A DNA stretch of 64,000 bases from Pseudisothecium myosuroides (taxonomy: Eukaryota; Streptophyta; Bryopsida; Hypnales; Lembophyllaceae). Shown piece by piece: positions 9,082-22,026 of the stretch. The stretch covers positions 52,233,724 through 52,297,723 of the forward strand of contig OX637287.1 of NCBI GenBank assembly GCA_951799445.1, read 5' to 3'. Made by a program: the position numbers and the translations under genes. How positions within the stretch are numbered: the stretch's first letter is position 1; every line of letters begins with the position of its first letter. Below the pieces are notes generated by a model that saw only the letters and a program-made list of their open reading frames with translations, made no database searches and had not been told where the DNA came from.

Positions 9082-12000
9082 ATGAGCTTTGGCGCAGCAT
9101 CCACAAGTGCAAAAAACCTGGATCCAATGGAGACAAGAAGTGGTCGAGAGCGTGGACGCAAGGAGGAGGCAAGCATCCCCACTACAGAATCAGGGCCGTC
9201 GACATTTCAGGTTAGAATCCTAATGTCTTGAAGTCTAGTTCTTTTCTTAAAAATTTGAAATCTCTGTTCGGGGAGGGGAGATGAAGCCCCCTCCCCATTT
9301 TTTTGGATCGCAATCTAAGCTTGACCCCGGGGCCACCTCGGTACCGATAGCAGTCTCACAAGGAGCCCCTGCTCGCGTTCTTTTAAAAAAAATTTGATCT
9401 CTGAGTTTAAGGGAAGGGAGATGAAGCCCCCTCCCTGTTTTCTTGATCGCAGTCTGTGCTTGATCCCAGGGCCCCCTTGGTACCAATAGCAGTCTCATGA
9501 GGAGCCCCAACTCGCGTTCTTTTAAAAAAAATTTGAAATCTCTGTTTGGGGAGGGGAGATGAAGCCCCCTCCCCATTTTTTTGGATCGCAGTCTGAGCTT
9601 GACCCCGGGGCCACCTCAGTACCGATAGCAATCTTACGAGGAGCCCCTGCTCGCGTTCTTTTAAAAAAAATGTGATCTCTGAGTTTAAGGGAGGGGATAT
9701 GAAGCCCCCTCCCCGTTTTCTTGATCGCAGTCTGTGCTTGACCCTAGGGCCCCCTCGGTAGCGATAGCAGTCTCACAAGGAGCCCCAGCTCGCGTTCTTT
9801 TAAAAAAAAATTGAAATCTCTATTCGGGGAGGGGAGATGAAGCCCCCTCCCCATTTTTTTTGATTGCAGTCTTAGCTTGACCCCCGGGCCCCCTCGGAAC
9901 CGATAGCAGTCTCACGAGGAGCCCCGCTCGCGTTCTTTTTCAAAAATTTTGATCTCCGAGTTCAGAGGAGGGGAGATGAAGCCCCCTCCCCATTTTTTTT
10001 GGTCGCAGTCAAAGCTTGACCCGAGGGCCAACTCGGTACCGATAGCAGTCTCACGAAGAGCCCCACTCGCGTTCTTTTCAAAAAAATATGATCTCCAAGT
10101 TCAAGGGAGGGGAGATGAAGCCCTCTCCCCGTTTTCTTGATCGTAGTCTGTGCTTGACCCCAGGGCCACCTCGGTACCGATAGCAGTCTCACGAGGAGCC
10201 AAGGATTGCGTTCTTTCTTAAAATATTTGAAATCTCTGTTCGGGGAGGGGAGATGAAGCCCCCTCCCCATTTTTTTTTATTACAGTCTTAGCTTGACCTC
10301 CGGGCCCTTTCGGTATCGATAGCAGTTTCACGAGTCGCCCCGCTTGCGTTCTTTCTCAAAAATTTTGATCTCCGAGTTTTGGGGGAGGGGAGATGAAGAC
10401 CCCTCCCCATTTTTTTGATCGCAGTCAAAGCTTGACCCGAGGGCCAACTTGGTACCGATAGCAGTCTCATGAGGAGCCCCGCTCACATTCTTTTAAAGAA
10501 AATTTGATCTCTGAGTTCAAGGGAGGGGAGATGAAGCCCCCTCCCCATTTTTTTTGATTGCAGTCTTAGCTTGACCCCAGGGCCACCTCGGTACCGATAG
10601 CAGTCTCACGAGGAGCCCCAGCTTGCGTTCGTTTCAAAAAAATTTGAAATCTCTGTTCGGGGAGGGGAGATGAAGCCCCTTCCCCATTTTTTTGATCGCA
10701 GTCTGAGCTTGACCCTGGGGCCACCTCGATACCGATAGCAGTCTCACGAGGAGCCCCTGCTCGCGTTTTAAAAAAAAAAATTGATCTCTAAGTTTAAGGG
10801 AGGGGAGATGAAGCCCCCTTCTTGTTTTCTTGATCGCAGTCTGTACTTGACCCTAGGGCCCCCTTAGTACCCATAGCAGTCTCACGAGGAGCCCCAACTC
10901 GCGTTCTTTTCAAAAAATTTTGATCTCTGAGTTTAAGGGAGGGGAGATGAAGCCCCTTCCCCATTTTCTTGATCGCAGTCTGTGCTTGACCCCAGGGCCT
11001 CTTCGGTGGCGAGGGGAGGTCAGAGCAGGGTCTCGCTCGCGTTTTTTTTTAATTCTGATCTCCACCTCCCATTTTCTGATCACATTTTGTGGAAGATTCC
11101 GGGGCTCCCTCCCTGCAGGGACTAGTTCATTGCAATGCATTTTTACTTATGCATTTCGTCAATGGTTTGTTTTGTAGACTCCTAATTCAGAGGAGGAGCT
11201 AACACCTCTCCTGGACAGCCCGACAGCATTAGGACAGACAAATCCTCAGAGACAGTTGGTAAACCTTGACTCACTTTTAGAGGATCTCGAGGGTGATTGG
11301 AATATGTTATCTCCAGTGTCCTGCTGTACTTCAGTGAGCTTAGACGAGGAAGTTATCATTCTTCCCGACTCCCCATTGATTCCTACACAGATATATTATA
11401 CATCACCTGAGATTCAGGTGTTGCCAAACTGTGTGATAGGTGACCTAGTGTTCTGTCCTAACACATGAGACATTCAGTACTAAACTACAGTTGAGCATCA
11501 TTATAAAGAGAAGAAAAAACACAATTGCTTATTATCCTTACCATGATTGTGTGATGTTTCAAATTGTTTAATTTCTTCCCCATTTTGTTTTTAAGGGAAA
11601 TGCACACATTCACTTACTCGTCTGCCCATGTCCAATTAGAATATAGTTTCCGACACATCGACGAAAAGTCGAAAACGTCTTCTATGTCCTTATTGCTGGA
11701 TCATGCAGTTGAATCCCAGCAGACCCCAATTTTTGATGTAGGAGTTGGAAACAAGCCGATCCAAGATGTCGCAAAGGATGGCGACGGAGGGAAGAGTTTG
11801 CGGGAGGACGACATCCGGAGAAGCCAGAAGCTGGATTATGTATCAACGATTTCCAGTACGAGATTCGAACCAAAACATCTGTCTAGGATGGATATTCTTC
11901 TATGTCGTCTGGTTCCCATGCCCATGGTGAGGCCTACCTTGGAGTGTGATTTGGTGCAGCTGGAGACTGATTATATCCATGGCTATGAGAAAGGAGCTTG

Positions 12001-14091
12001 AGTATTCTATGTCTCTGTTTCGAATGAGGAAGGCCAAAACGGTATATTTTCGGCAGAGAAGGAAGAGGGGATCCACTTTGGAATGACGTTAACGATCAAT
12101 TTAACTCCTACCTTTACAGTCATCTAGAGCTCAAGCACTTGGTTGAAGTTAAGTTCTTTATCTGCGATGGTAACCATCGACGTATTGCATGGATGAGGCA
12201 TATTGAGCGACTTCACAGTGCAGACCTGAAGTGGCACATCCGTGTTGATTCTATTTTGCTGGATACTAAAGGGAGACTTGGTGCAGCAATGCAGGTCATG
12301 CACGATATAAATCAATGAGTTCCAACCAATCTTCATGCATTTGGATTATTCCCCTTGGCCATTATCATTTGATGCTAACTGTGTAAGGATATCTTTTTCA
12401 TCAGGCACACCGAGAACTCACACGTCAAAACAAATCTTGTCCACACTCTGTACCGTGTTCGCAAGTATGGCACAATGCCAATAGAGAAAATCACTAATCT
12501 TTTGAGCGTTGAGGATGCAAAGGCATGTGCCCAAAATACCCGAAAGACGTGGTACAGCATGCCAATGGAAGTGTTTACATCATTTATTTTTCAAGTGAGA
12601 TCCTCTCTCACTCTTGTTCCTTCAAATTGTATACCGTTCTAATTCTCAAGAGTTGGTGAACGTGTGATGTAGTAACCGGATAACTTCTCTAGATATTTAC
12701 CTTCACTTTGTTTTTTCAGCAAGATATCTCGGCTGCAGCAGATGCTTCTGTCCGCAAATACCACAAGGACACTCCAATTCAGGATGTCACTCCAAATGGT
12801 ATTGCTACTGCAATGCAAGGCGCAACAAAAGAAGCAACGAGATTGCTTATCCAGAAACTCAATAAGATTCAAGCTGTCGCCAGTCTGGCTTTAGGAGATG
12901 AGTGGCTTCAAGAGGTAATTGGAATAGCGTGTTTATGTTTCTTTTCAAACCTGTGGGTTTTTTTTGGTCTAGGATACTGATTTGCCACATGTCAGATTGA
13001 ACGGCATTGGAGCTTATACGCTGTCCAGGAGTTGACCTTAGACAAGCTCCAAATCATTGCAACTGCAAATGCAGAACCAAGGCACAAGGTAAAGTGGCTC
13101 AAGTGAATAAACTCTTCCGCCCCTACTCGTGAGGCACGTCGCGTTCCACCTAAACCAGCAAATGATGACAAAATCGCAAGCTTCCTATCGAAGGCCGTTT
13201 GGTATGCTGCAGTAAGTGGGTGAATGCATGGTTGACGGACTCAAAATTGTGTCACAATGTCAAAAACTGCATACAACCAATTTTCAAATGCCTAAAAGGT
13301 ACATTGAAAAAATTAAACATTAAAAAAAAAGTTCATTTGGGAGACTAAAGCACCGCTTTAAATACATCTATGTTGTTCATTATTTATTAAAGCATTTCAT
13401 GAAAGTGTAGGGGACTTTTAAAAAAAGATGGGTGTGACAAATTTGCTGTCAACACATTTTTCAAGGACTTTTTAAAGATGGTTTAGGTACTTAAATTCAT
13501 ACAAAGGACTATGATTCTAGTGGATGTTTGAATAAATTTTTAAGAAACTATAATCTTGTTGTATAGATATGTATTGAATGTTGGCAAAGGACTTTTTAAT
13601 GACTGTTCAAACACTAAATTTTATGAAGTCCTTTTCTTATAGCCAATATTTTTTTTTTCAAAAATATTTTTTTCTAAAGTATAATGATTTTCAAGGTCTA
13701 GGGGCGCTCAAAAAGCTAGGTAATTTTTGAATTTGTTTAGAATTTGTTTCTTGTAGAATTCACTCCCAAGCATTTCACTCCCAAACATTTTACTCACAAG
13801 AAAGGACTTTTTGGACTTGGACTTTTGCCAAAAATGAGCCACTTTACCATGCATTCATCCAAGTATCTTTCATATATTACATTATGTAGATTCACAAAAT
13901 TTATATATGGTTTCACACATCTAATTTTTCCCGTGTTTACCTCATTCGACAGTTAGAGGATTCTGCCCTGGAGTTATATGATAGTATCATTAAGACCGAC
14001 AACATCCCGGTGAATATGGAAGTGCCTGTTGAGCCTCTAACACTTTCTAACTACATTGAGGGATGGCGGATGAAATTGTGGGACCATGCTT
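9082..14091 (+). CDS. ParB/Srx-like half of a ParB-methyltransferase-like gene (broken)
   Basis: Exons inferred from GT-AG sites: 9082-9210, 11178 to about 11440, 11596-12294, 12405-12594, 12720-12914, 12996-13211, 13953-14091. The last is continued at 18465 after a 4.37-kb insertion. Frame and phase agree for several junctions; the exon 2/3 and 3/4 joins are unresolved. The recognisable core is a ParB/sulfiredoxin-like motif, FFICDGNHRRIA, followed by HVKTNLVHTLYRVRKYG, resembling ParB-like domains fused to DNA methyltransferases. Exon 1 codes a charged N-terminus. Damage: TGA near 11999 after GYEKGA, TGA near 13106, and an apparent one-base loss in a T run near 12045. The copia LTR ends about 80 bp upstream. 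A function in DNA modification is an inference from the fusion partner. Confidence 0.6.
9249..11035. repeat. 139-bp minisatellite, about 13 copies, inside intron 1
   Basis: Each unit contains GGGGAGATGAAGCCCCCTCC, GATCGCAGTC, CTCGGTACCGATAGCAGTC and GAGGAGCCCC, then TCGCGTTCTTTT with an A run. The GGAG and CTCC stretches can pair. Subtypes alternate (GAAATCTCTGTTCGGGG versus GATCTCTGAGTTTAAGGG), giving a rough 278-bp higher-order period in the first units. It lies wholly between the donor at 9211 and the acceptor before 11178. Confidence 0.93.
13212..13952 (+). other. Intron of the ParB-methyltransferase-like gene
   Basis: It begins with GTAAGTGGG after the codon for WYAA and ends TTCGACAG before LEDSALELYD. 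It is AT-rich, with no coding signal or recognisable repeat. Confidence 0.5.
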
Positions 14092-15977
14092 TGTGAGCGC
14101 TTATTTACCCACCCTTGGTAAATAAGTGAACACAACCAGGCTCTTAAGTTTTAGGTTTGATTCTCGTTCTACGGGTGCCTAGCATAAATCCATTGTGCCT
14201 TCCAAGCAATGGATTTTTTCTAAATCCTAAACATACACAAGTTTGCAAGAACTAAAGAAATCAAGAAAAACTAACTTAAATTGCAAGTTTTACTCTAATT
14301 AGGTCGTTCCAACTAGGCCACGGTGATTTTTGAAAGAAAGGTGATACAGTCTAAATTTAGCCACATATAAAGACAGAGAATTTCATGCCATTTCCAAAAA
14401 TATAAAACTCAACATTATGCGACCTTCCTAGCAAGAGTTATGGATGGATGAAGTTCTAGCTTCTATAAATCTATCCAAACTTCATCCTTGGATTTAGACC
14501 CCTTCCCTATTCTATTTTACTTCAAGTTTTTGACTCTAACTCTATATTGCCAACTTCTACCTAAATTCTAAGTTTGGACTTGGATGGATGAGTTTTATCC
14601 TATTTCATCCATATTTTAACCTAAAATTCATCCGTTGTTTGCTACTAAATGATTAAGAATTTCTCCTAAGTTAGACTAGTTCTGGACTTTAATAAGTGCT
14701 TTCTACCTATTTCCAAATCTAATTCTTCTCTTTGATTACCTCTTTTAATAATTATTTGATCTTTATCCTACTTATGTGGCTCGGTGCTACTCTGAGCAGA
14801 TTACTATTTTTAGATTTTTATTAATTTTTCTTTATAAGTCTTAATTCTAGCTTTCCAAAATGCTAAGACACGTGCTGATTGGACCTTCCTACTAGGAGTT
14901 ATCAATGGATGAAGTTTGACCCCTAATTAGTACTTCAAACTTCATCCATGGTTTTCTACTAACCTACAACTTGAATTCTAATTTTTGTTTCACTTCTGGA
15001 GTCTGGATTTATGGTTCTACCTACGTTTCTATTCTTGTTTCATTTGGATGAAATGTACTAAATTTCATCCAATATTACTCCTAAACTTCATCCGCCCATA
15101 TCTCACTCGTTTTAGCTCCGAATCCTAAGTGTGAAATGGTTTTGGAAACCTCCAACTAGACTCTACAACATTACTACCCTGGTTCTTGAAATATTCCTAT
15201 TCTAGACACTCTGAATTGAATTTAGAGTTCGGTCCTACTTGTAAATGTCTATTTTTGAGAAATTGGAATGGATGGTTTAAAATTAGGAGCTTACCTCGGA
15301 GTTGGAGTCATTGTTTAGGTAATCGTATACCCCTTCAAACTCCCCATCATTTGCCATGTTTTGGAATTGGTTGGTAGTTTTGCCCACGGCTTAAAGTAGG
15401 GGTTTTAGTACAAGGTTTGCCAATTTCTTGAACTTCACTTTCCTTTTTCTTCTAATCTCTCTTTCTCTTCTATACTATTCTAATTCAATTATTTCTACTT
15501 CAAAGGGTTGACTAGTCTTGAACTAAAATAATTGAAATCAACTCTCCAATAATAATTGACTCTTCAACTCCTTGGTCAATTATTAGTCTATCCAAATTTC
15601 GATGGTTCTAATCGTTCTTCCTAGATTTCCACCTAATCCTATCTCTTCCTAAATCCTCTTCAACTTCTAAATTGCCACTTCATAATTCTAAATCGTCACT
15701 TCATCTCTTCCATTCTAATTTATTTGAGTTTTGAGAGCTAGTATGCTACTTTAGAGAATTTTGGCAATGGAAACGTTGCACCAAGATTTCTTTTCTTAAT
15801 TGTTTCCTACCTACTAAATCCTACTTCTACTTGCTAATTCTATTTCACTAGTGTATGTCTCCTCCTATCTTCTTAGAATACCAAGCGGTTTACTTGTAGT
15901 GTTAGTTTGCCTTTCTAGTATCAATATTTTGAGTCCCAACTTGTTTTTTCCAAATTTTGATTCACGGCCTGGAGCCA

Positions 15978-16085
15978 GAACGAGGCAGTCCAGAACAAGC
16001 AGTTCGGAGCAAGGCAGTTCGGAACAAGGCAATTCAGAACAAGGCAGTTCAGAACGAGGCAGCTAGAACAAGGCAGCCAGACAAG
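15978..16085. repeat. Short tandem repeat (about 15 bp, GAACAAGGCAGTTCG-like)
   Basis: About seven imperfect units of AGAACAAGGCAGTTC type lie head to tail. A second imperfect repeat of about 20-22 bp, built on GGGCTCCCG and CTGCCTGGACC, follows at about 16130-16270. Both lie inside the 4.37-kb insertion and show no coding role. Confidence 0.7.
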
Positions 16086-16509
16086 CAGTCTCCCTTCACG
16101 AACCGCCTCCGACGCCCTTATACGTGGCGGCTATTGGCTCCCGGGCGGCCTTGGGCTCCTATGTGGCTTTGGGCTCCCGTGGGCTTGGACTCCCTGCCTG
16201 GACTTTGGTCTCCCGTACGGCTTGGGCTTCCCCGCCTGGACCTTGGGGCTTCCCTGCCTGGACCTTAGCTCGGTGACTTTTCTGGATTTTCTTAAAACTC
16301 AAAACCACTTGAGATCTCTTTTCTCTAATGTTTTAAATCAAGGCTCGTTTCTTTTTTGGGTGGCTAAAGGTCTAAATCACATGTGAACCTTGGAGGCTAA
16401 GCACTAGTTTTTGGACACTAAACTTGCAATTCCACAACAAATGTTTTGGAAACTAAACTTGGAGTAAAAAGTGACCGCTTCTAATTTTTGGGGATTTTTT
16501 GGAGTAAAG

Positions 16510-16715
16510 AAAGTCAAAGCTTCACCGTGCTTTGATAAATCTCCAATTTTCTAAGACAACTCAAATGAAGCAAAGTCAAAGCTTCGCCGTGCTTTGGTAA
16601 ATCTCCAATTTTCTAAGACAACTCAAACGAAGCAAAGTCAAAGCTTCGCCGTGCTTTGATAAATCTCCAATTTTCTAAGACAACTCAAACGAAGCAAAGT
16701 CAAAGCTTCGCCGTG
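16510..16715. repeat. 62-bp tandem repeat, about 3.3 copies
   Basis: AAAGTCAAAGCTTC recurs at 16510, 16572, 16634 and 16696, an exact 62-bp period. Within each unit come GTGCTTTGATAAATCTCC and TTTTCTAAGACAACTC. The copies differ at only a few positions. Confidence 0.93.
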
Positions 16716-18464
16716 TAAGGGAAAATAAATAGAACCGGGGGACAAAGGAAGCCAAAGTACTACGTCAAGAGTTAAACTAGCATCTAACCAAGGCCAAATA
16801 ACACATACACACAAACTTAGGGGAACTTCTCAATTAAGGAGTTTCTATTTAAGCCCATGCAACAACAATTAGGCACTAGAGGGCCCTCTAAGCGGCATCG
16901 CCAAGGTACGGAGGAGGCGTTCTCTAGGATTAGTGCCAAGTAATAAGAACCACGCAATAAAACCCACAATAAACCACAACAAGATAAGTAAGAGCAAGCT
17001 TTGAAGGGACCCCAATGTCCTTCAAAGAGAGCTCCAAAAACACCAACAATGAAGCTAAAAATGTTTCAAAAACACACAAAATTGGCAATGTGGCCTAAAA
17101 CGGCCAAAATCCAACTAAATGGACCCAATTGTGTAAAATGAGCCAAAATATGGCTACAAGGGGTGTTTGTGAGAGGAAAATGAGACCCCTTATATACATT
17201 TCCAAGGGTGCTCACCCCCCCTCTTTTCCTAAGTCGTAAACTTATCAACTAAGATTTTCATCCTAATCTTCAATTTTTGACTTTCTACACTGGTCCAAAT
17301 GTCTAACTTTTGGAGATCAACTCCAAATTGAAAACCGATTGCGCCGTTGGCTTCAGAAGGCCATTTTTAGTCTTGAGTAACCCTCACCCCTTAACCAAAC
17401 TCCAAAAAACGCAACATAACCTACCGCTAACTGAACGCCAAAACGGGGCCTAAACCCAAATCTTGGAGGTTGACTTTTCTGAGAAAAGTAACTAGCCTAG
17501 GTTCTTTAGTAGGTATGGGGGAGTAAGAAAAGACCTAGCTTTGACCTCATTCCGATTTCGTATGCTCCCGGTATGCAAGTCAACTCCACCGTAAACTTCA
17601 ATTTTGCCAATTTTCGGGGAATCTCGCCGGTACGGGCACTTCTAGCTATCGGAATGTCTTGAAATTTGGTAGGGCATATTATTAGCATAAAAAAAGCTAA
17701 TATAATTTTTAGTGAGATTTTACCGCAACCTGGGTAATTTCTAGGAATTTCCCATCGTAGGTTTTGGCGGTTGACCGTCCGGAAGGGCATCTTCTGCAAG
17801 TCAGAAAATTCCGAAACTTTTTATGGAACCTCTCATGGAATTCCACAAAAGATGTGCAAGCTCATATTTTTACTTTGCACAAAGGTCAAAGGAGAATCAA
17901 ATTCTGCCTTCTCCTTTCAATTTTGGCAACTAGGGAATCTTTCACATACAAGGGAATCTTGGCAAGCCGATTTCGCCATTGAGTCCCAAATGTGATTTCC
18001 ACCCTAGAACACCATATTGCATCCGTAGATTCCTCTTACAGGCCAATCTTGAGTTTGTAACTTCTGTAGGCCAACAATTGGGGTTTCCGCTATTTCTTCG
18101 ATGCTATGGGGAAAGTGAAACCTATCTCTGGGAATGGACTTAGGACCTCAACGGTATTCCCTCGGACCAATTTTAGCCATAAGATGTCACATGTACCGTA
18201 GGTTTGGTCTGTTTTGGTCAGATTAGCCCTTAATTCTATTTTTTACCGATATTCCTACGTTTTAACCTATGTACAAGTGGAAATGGAATTTATTTGGGGA
18301 AAACAACCTATAAGGGGCCAAATGCTATATTGGTACGTGACATACCTATTTTGGTTTTACACTCTTTTTTGGGCTTTGGTGTATAAAACTATACTTAAAT
18401 TTGTAAAAATTGAAAAAAAAGAAAACTGTGAGTTCCCAGTGACGAATTGGGGGCTCACACGCTT

Positions 18465-20562
18465 ATGCCGGAATCTTCAAGGGTGTCGACTCTTTTAAGA
18501 AGGTGGATTCCTTCAAGGACTTCAAGAACTCCGCCCTTGTTGTGAAAAGAACAATTTACAGGTTGTTATTTCTTCTGCAGTTCTTCCAGATTCACTGGTT
18601 TCACATTCTATTGCATTTCGGAGACTCCTTGTTTTTCACTTGGAAATTCTCAATGGTAAGCTCTAACGCAGAGAAATTTACTTCTGCCTAGGTATTTCAA
18701 ATTCAAATTGTACGCGAAGAAGGCCATTTTGAAGGCTAATTTATCGCCGTTTCTCAACACATGGTTTGATTGATCAAATGACGCTTATATGTTTTCGGCT
18801 GCCCAAGACAAGAATTGGCCCAGTGGTCATCTTCAAGCCGGCGCCTGGTACTTGGATTGTCTTGACGGTTTCGTACCGGCGGAGGAAGCCGCTCTTTGTA
18901 AAAGTATTACGGATAGCCCTATTGTGGAGGTGCAGTTACCTGAACTTACAAGCCTTGATGCTGAAGCCCGAGAGAAGGTATTGAAGAGGTGCGAGTTAGC
19001 CGACAAAAAGAAGGAGGAGAAGTGGGAAACCGCTAAGAAGAAACTTGAAGAAACCGAAGTGAAGAAGAGAGAGCGCAATGCAGAGAAGGCCAAAATGGTT
19101 GCCCAAGGCAAGCAGAAGGGGAAGAAGAGGAAAGCAGAGACTCCGGTGGTGGATCAGGCGACCAGTGATGGAGCCATGAAGGACACTTCATCAGGCTTCT
19201 CGCTCACTCGGTCGCACTTGTTGCATGGCCTTCCTCCTCAGGTTCCAGAATTAAGTGCGGTGACTTCTGTTGACCTATGTGTCTTGAATGTTTCTGTCTC
19301 TAGTTTGGTTAGGTCAAAAAATGGCCCTATCACGCAAGCGTTTAAGAACGTCATCAACCTTCTGGAAAAGGTACCTCTTTCAATTTACATTACATTCGTT
19401 TGTCTTTGAGAACTTGTTAGTGTATTCTCAAAACTTATGCACCTCTGCAGTTCTTTAAGCGATTGCAGTTGTATGTTTAACTGAAACTTACAGTTCTTGA
19501 CACTCTTACATGTATGCAGCATGCTACGGACAAAAAACGCTTTTTTAATGGGGTGGTGACCGGCGAGGCAGCCGTGGACTTGATAATTGTTGATGTCCCA
19601 GAGGATTTACCGGTCCCAAATGTTTCCATTCCACCAATGTCGATTCCCCAGTGGAACCAGTTCTTGGTAGACAGTTTGCAATCCGTTTTTGACTTAGCTG
19701 ATAACTACCTACACGACGCTAGTGCTCTTCTAGTGATCTACCCTTTTAGTCGGGACATTATGTCCTATATCTTGGGATTTTGCGAATCATTTGGCTTTAC
19801 ATCCGAAAGAGAATATTGGGGTACAAATAGATTGCACTTGACATCGCCCGTACACCCCTCCGGAATGGTAAGCCCTCTTCAATGGATAGTTGTCAATATT
19901 TTGAATTGACTTTATGTCAAATATGTACCAAATAGATTTCTGTGGTGGTTACTAATTTCGAACTTGGTGTAGACACAGCGATTCAAAATGTCCCTATACG
20001 TGAAGGCTACAATTGGCGCATCCAGCTCTCGATTCACATTCCAGCACGTCCTAGCTCATGCAGCAGTAGATGTTGATGTAGCCAAGGACGACCTTTTGCA
20101 AAATTTCTGCAACAAGGAGGATCAGACCATGAATGGCAATATCCTTTGGCGTGGGCCTCGAGAGAAGGCTCGCCCCTTCATGCAGATGCTTATTGAAGGC
20201 ACTACCTTACCTGGTGATGTCGTCGTAGACTGCTTTGCATCTACAAGTTAGTCTTGTATTTTTGTAATAATCCCACAATTGGCGATTCTCGTTAGCACTA
20301 TTCCACAAAATTCTAATAATTTTTGCTTGGGCATCTTTCAACCTTTGCAGGTGCCAGCATTTACACTTGTCGGGCTACTGGGCGGCATATAGTGGCCTTG
20401 GAGGAGGATAAGTCTATTTACGAGGCCCTCTTTGCTCCTTTAAACCGCCGCGTTGCGATTCTAGAGCCTACACCACAGAGCTCTAAAGTTGTCATGGTTG
20501 ATTTGGATGAGGAAGTTGTGCCAATCCACCGTGTGGCAAAGACATCACGATTTAGTAAGTAA
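18465..20562 (+). CDS. Methyltransferase-like half of the ParB-methyltransferase-like gene
   Basis: Continues the exon cut at 14091. Well-supported exons: about 18690-19370, 19520-19867, 19973-20246 and 20351-20562, with matching phases (0, 0, 1). The region has a charged Lys/Glu-rich stretch (about 18980-19140), then VDLIIVDVPED, which sits where an amino-methyltransferase DPPY-type motif would be, and later the SAM-binding pattern VVVDCFASTSASI followed by GRHIVALEED. That order resembles class I N6-adenine/N4-cytosine DNA methyltransferases. The DPPY position reads DVPE, so activity is doubtful. There is an in-frame TGA at 18771-18773 after NTWFD (CGA would restore Arg). The joins between 18465 and 18690 are unresolved because the apparent 19-bp intron is too short to be real. 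The stop is at 20560-20562; a donor-like GTAAGTAAG there allows one more exon. Confidence 0.62.
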
Positions 20563-20597
20563 GTTTATCCCTATGCTTCTGGACCACGAATATATGG

Positions 20598-21036
20598 TTG
20601 CATTTTGTAACTTCTCCTGATATTCAGTTCTTGGTCTTTTGCACACAAGGCGTGAAAATGAAGATGTCATCACATCAACCGTTCTTTGCAGATCCAGCCT
20701 TCTTCCCCAGTCCCCCTAAATGTTTTCAGCTGCTAGTTTATGCTGAAGCAGCAGCCAGACAGCCTCAGCCTCATTTCCCTAACCCACATTCTAGGACCCG
20801 AACAGTAGATCCATGAGTTCTAGTTTTTGTAGATGATTCCACTAAAGAGTCTAGCGGTGAATCACCAAACACTGATGACAGCTCTGCATCTGGATCTTCT
20901 AGCAATACCTAAGCCCAAGGATACTCCTAAACCCTATCTATTGTATTTCATTAAACTTATCTATGTAGTTCTGATTTCTTCTTTTTGCATGACATCTTTG
21001 TATCGAAACTGTCAAATTGTAATGTTCTGTAATCCG
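20598..21036 (+). other. 3' flank of the methyltransferase-like gene, possible last exon
   Basis: An acceptor-like TATTCAG near 20628 precedes an open stretch to 20816 rich in Pro, Gln and Ala. Neither composition nor homology proves it coding; it could be 3' UTR. No poly(A) signal could be assigned with confidence. Confidence 0.25.
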
Positions 21037-21629
21037 CGGTCATGGGTCCACCTCTCAAAATTCCAAATTTTTTTAATCTAAAACTCTAGGCTCACAAGCT
21101 CACAGGCTCCTGCTCAAAAGCTCACAAAATAGCACCCTCGCTTGATAAGTTTCATTTTGGATGCTTAAGGCCCATTTCCACCTGGTATTTGCAAACTCCA
21201 TGTGTTAAAAAATAAAACCTCCGTATAAGAAGAAAATAATATTTTTTACGGGAGTTCAGGTTTAGAATTGTTGTAATTGTTTCTTAACTAGGTATACTTC
21301 TTACATGGCTTGTACTTTCTTCAACCGTCTTGAAGGACTTCATGCCCCCGTTCATCTAAGTACCATAGCTAGAGGTCATGCTCAACAAAAAACAATCAAA
21401 ATTTCAAACTTTGAATGATTTTGAAAATTAACAAGTCACCTTGCCAAATCCAAAGAAAATTAATTATAAAGAAAATCCAATTGCTGAAAAAGTTTTCAAT
21501 ACAAGTCAATGCCAATACATGTCCACTAAATATTGAGTAGAGAGATTGTTTTTATAACAAAATCCATTATCCATCATGAATCCTCAAAGGGTGTGGGACA
21601 ATTTGAAGATGAGAGCTTGACCACTTATT

Positions 21630-22026
21630 GCCAAAACGTAGGAATTGTGTTCAATGTAAAACTTCATACCTCATTTATGCATAGTAGAATACCTTTTTTT
21701 TTTAAACTTTGAACTAAATATAGTTGATAAATCAAGTTAAATTTCATATCTTAAATTTTTTTGGTAATTTTGAGCCCCCCCAAAAAAGTTATGAACAAAA
21801 TTCAGAGAGGATGTTTGAAAATGTCAAATAAAATGTCCCTCCCAACCTCTCTCTGAATTTTGTCCCTAACTTTTTGATTGGAGGCTCGAAATCTCAAACT
21901 AATTTATGAAAATGAAAGTTAGCTTGATTTTCCAATGTTTTCAGTGAAAGTTTCTTGAAAAAAGTTATTCTACTATGCCAAAATGAGGTCTGAAATTCTA
22001 CATTGAACACAATTCCTACTTTTGAT
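21630..22026. repeat. Foldback (long inverted repeat) element
   Basis: The left part (GTAGGAATTGTGTTCAATGT) is mirrored on the right (ACATTGAACACAATTCCTAC), with a centre near 21830 where CAGAGAGGATG pairs with CTCTCTCTGAATTTTG. It resembles the foldbacks inside the two CACTA elements at about 26.84-27.18 and 49.01-49.37 kb. Confidence 0.65.

Larger units (their letters stand above)
14092..18459. mobile_element. 4.37-kb non-coding insertion inside an exon
   Basis: The left end reads TGTGAGCGC and the right end GGGCTCACA, a 7-bp terminal inverted match (TGTGAGC/GCTCACA). Flanks are TGCTT (14087-14091) and CGCTT (18460-18464), a 5-bp target duplication with one transition. Removing the insert and one flank restores an open frame reading DHAYAGIFKG. 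The inside is AT-rich without a credible coding gene. TG...CA ends and 5-bp duplications suit a non-autonomous LTR-type element, but I could not find two long direct repeats. Confidence 0.65.

Noticed and set aside
18562..18580. 19-bp GT-AG intron in the methyltransferase-like gene
   Set aside because: Far too short for plant splicing; the phase fit is probably luck, so the join is left open.
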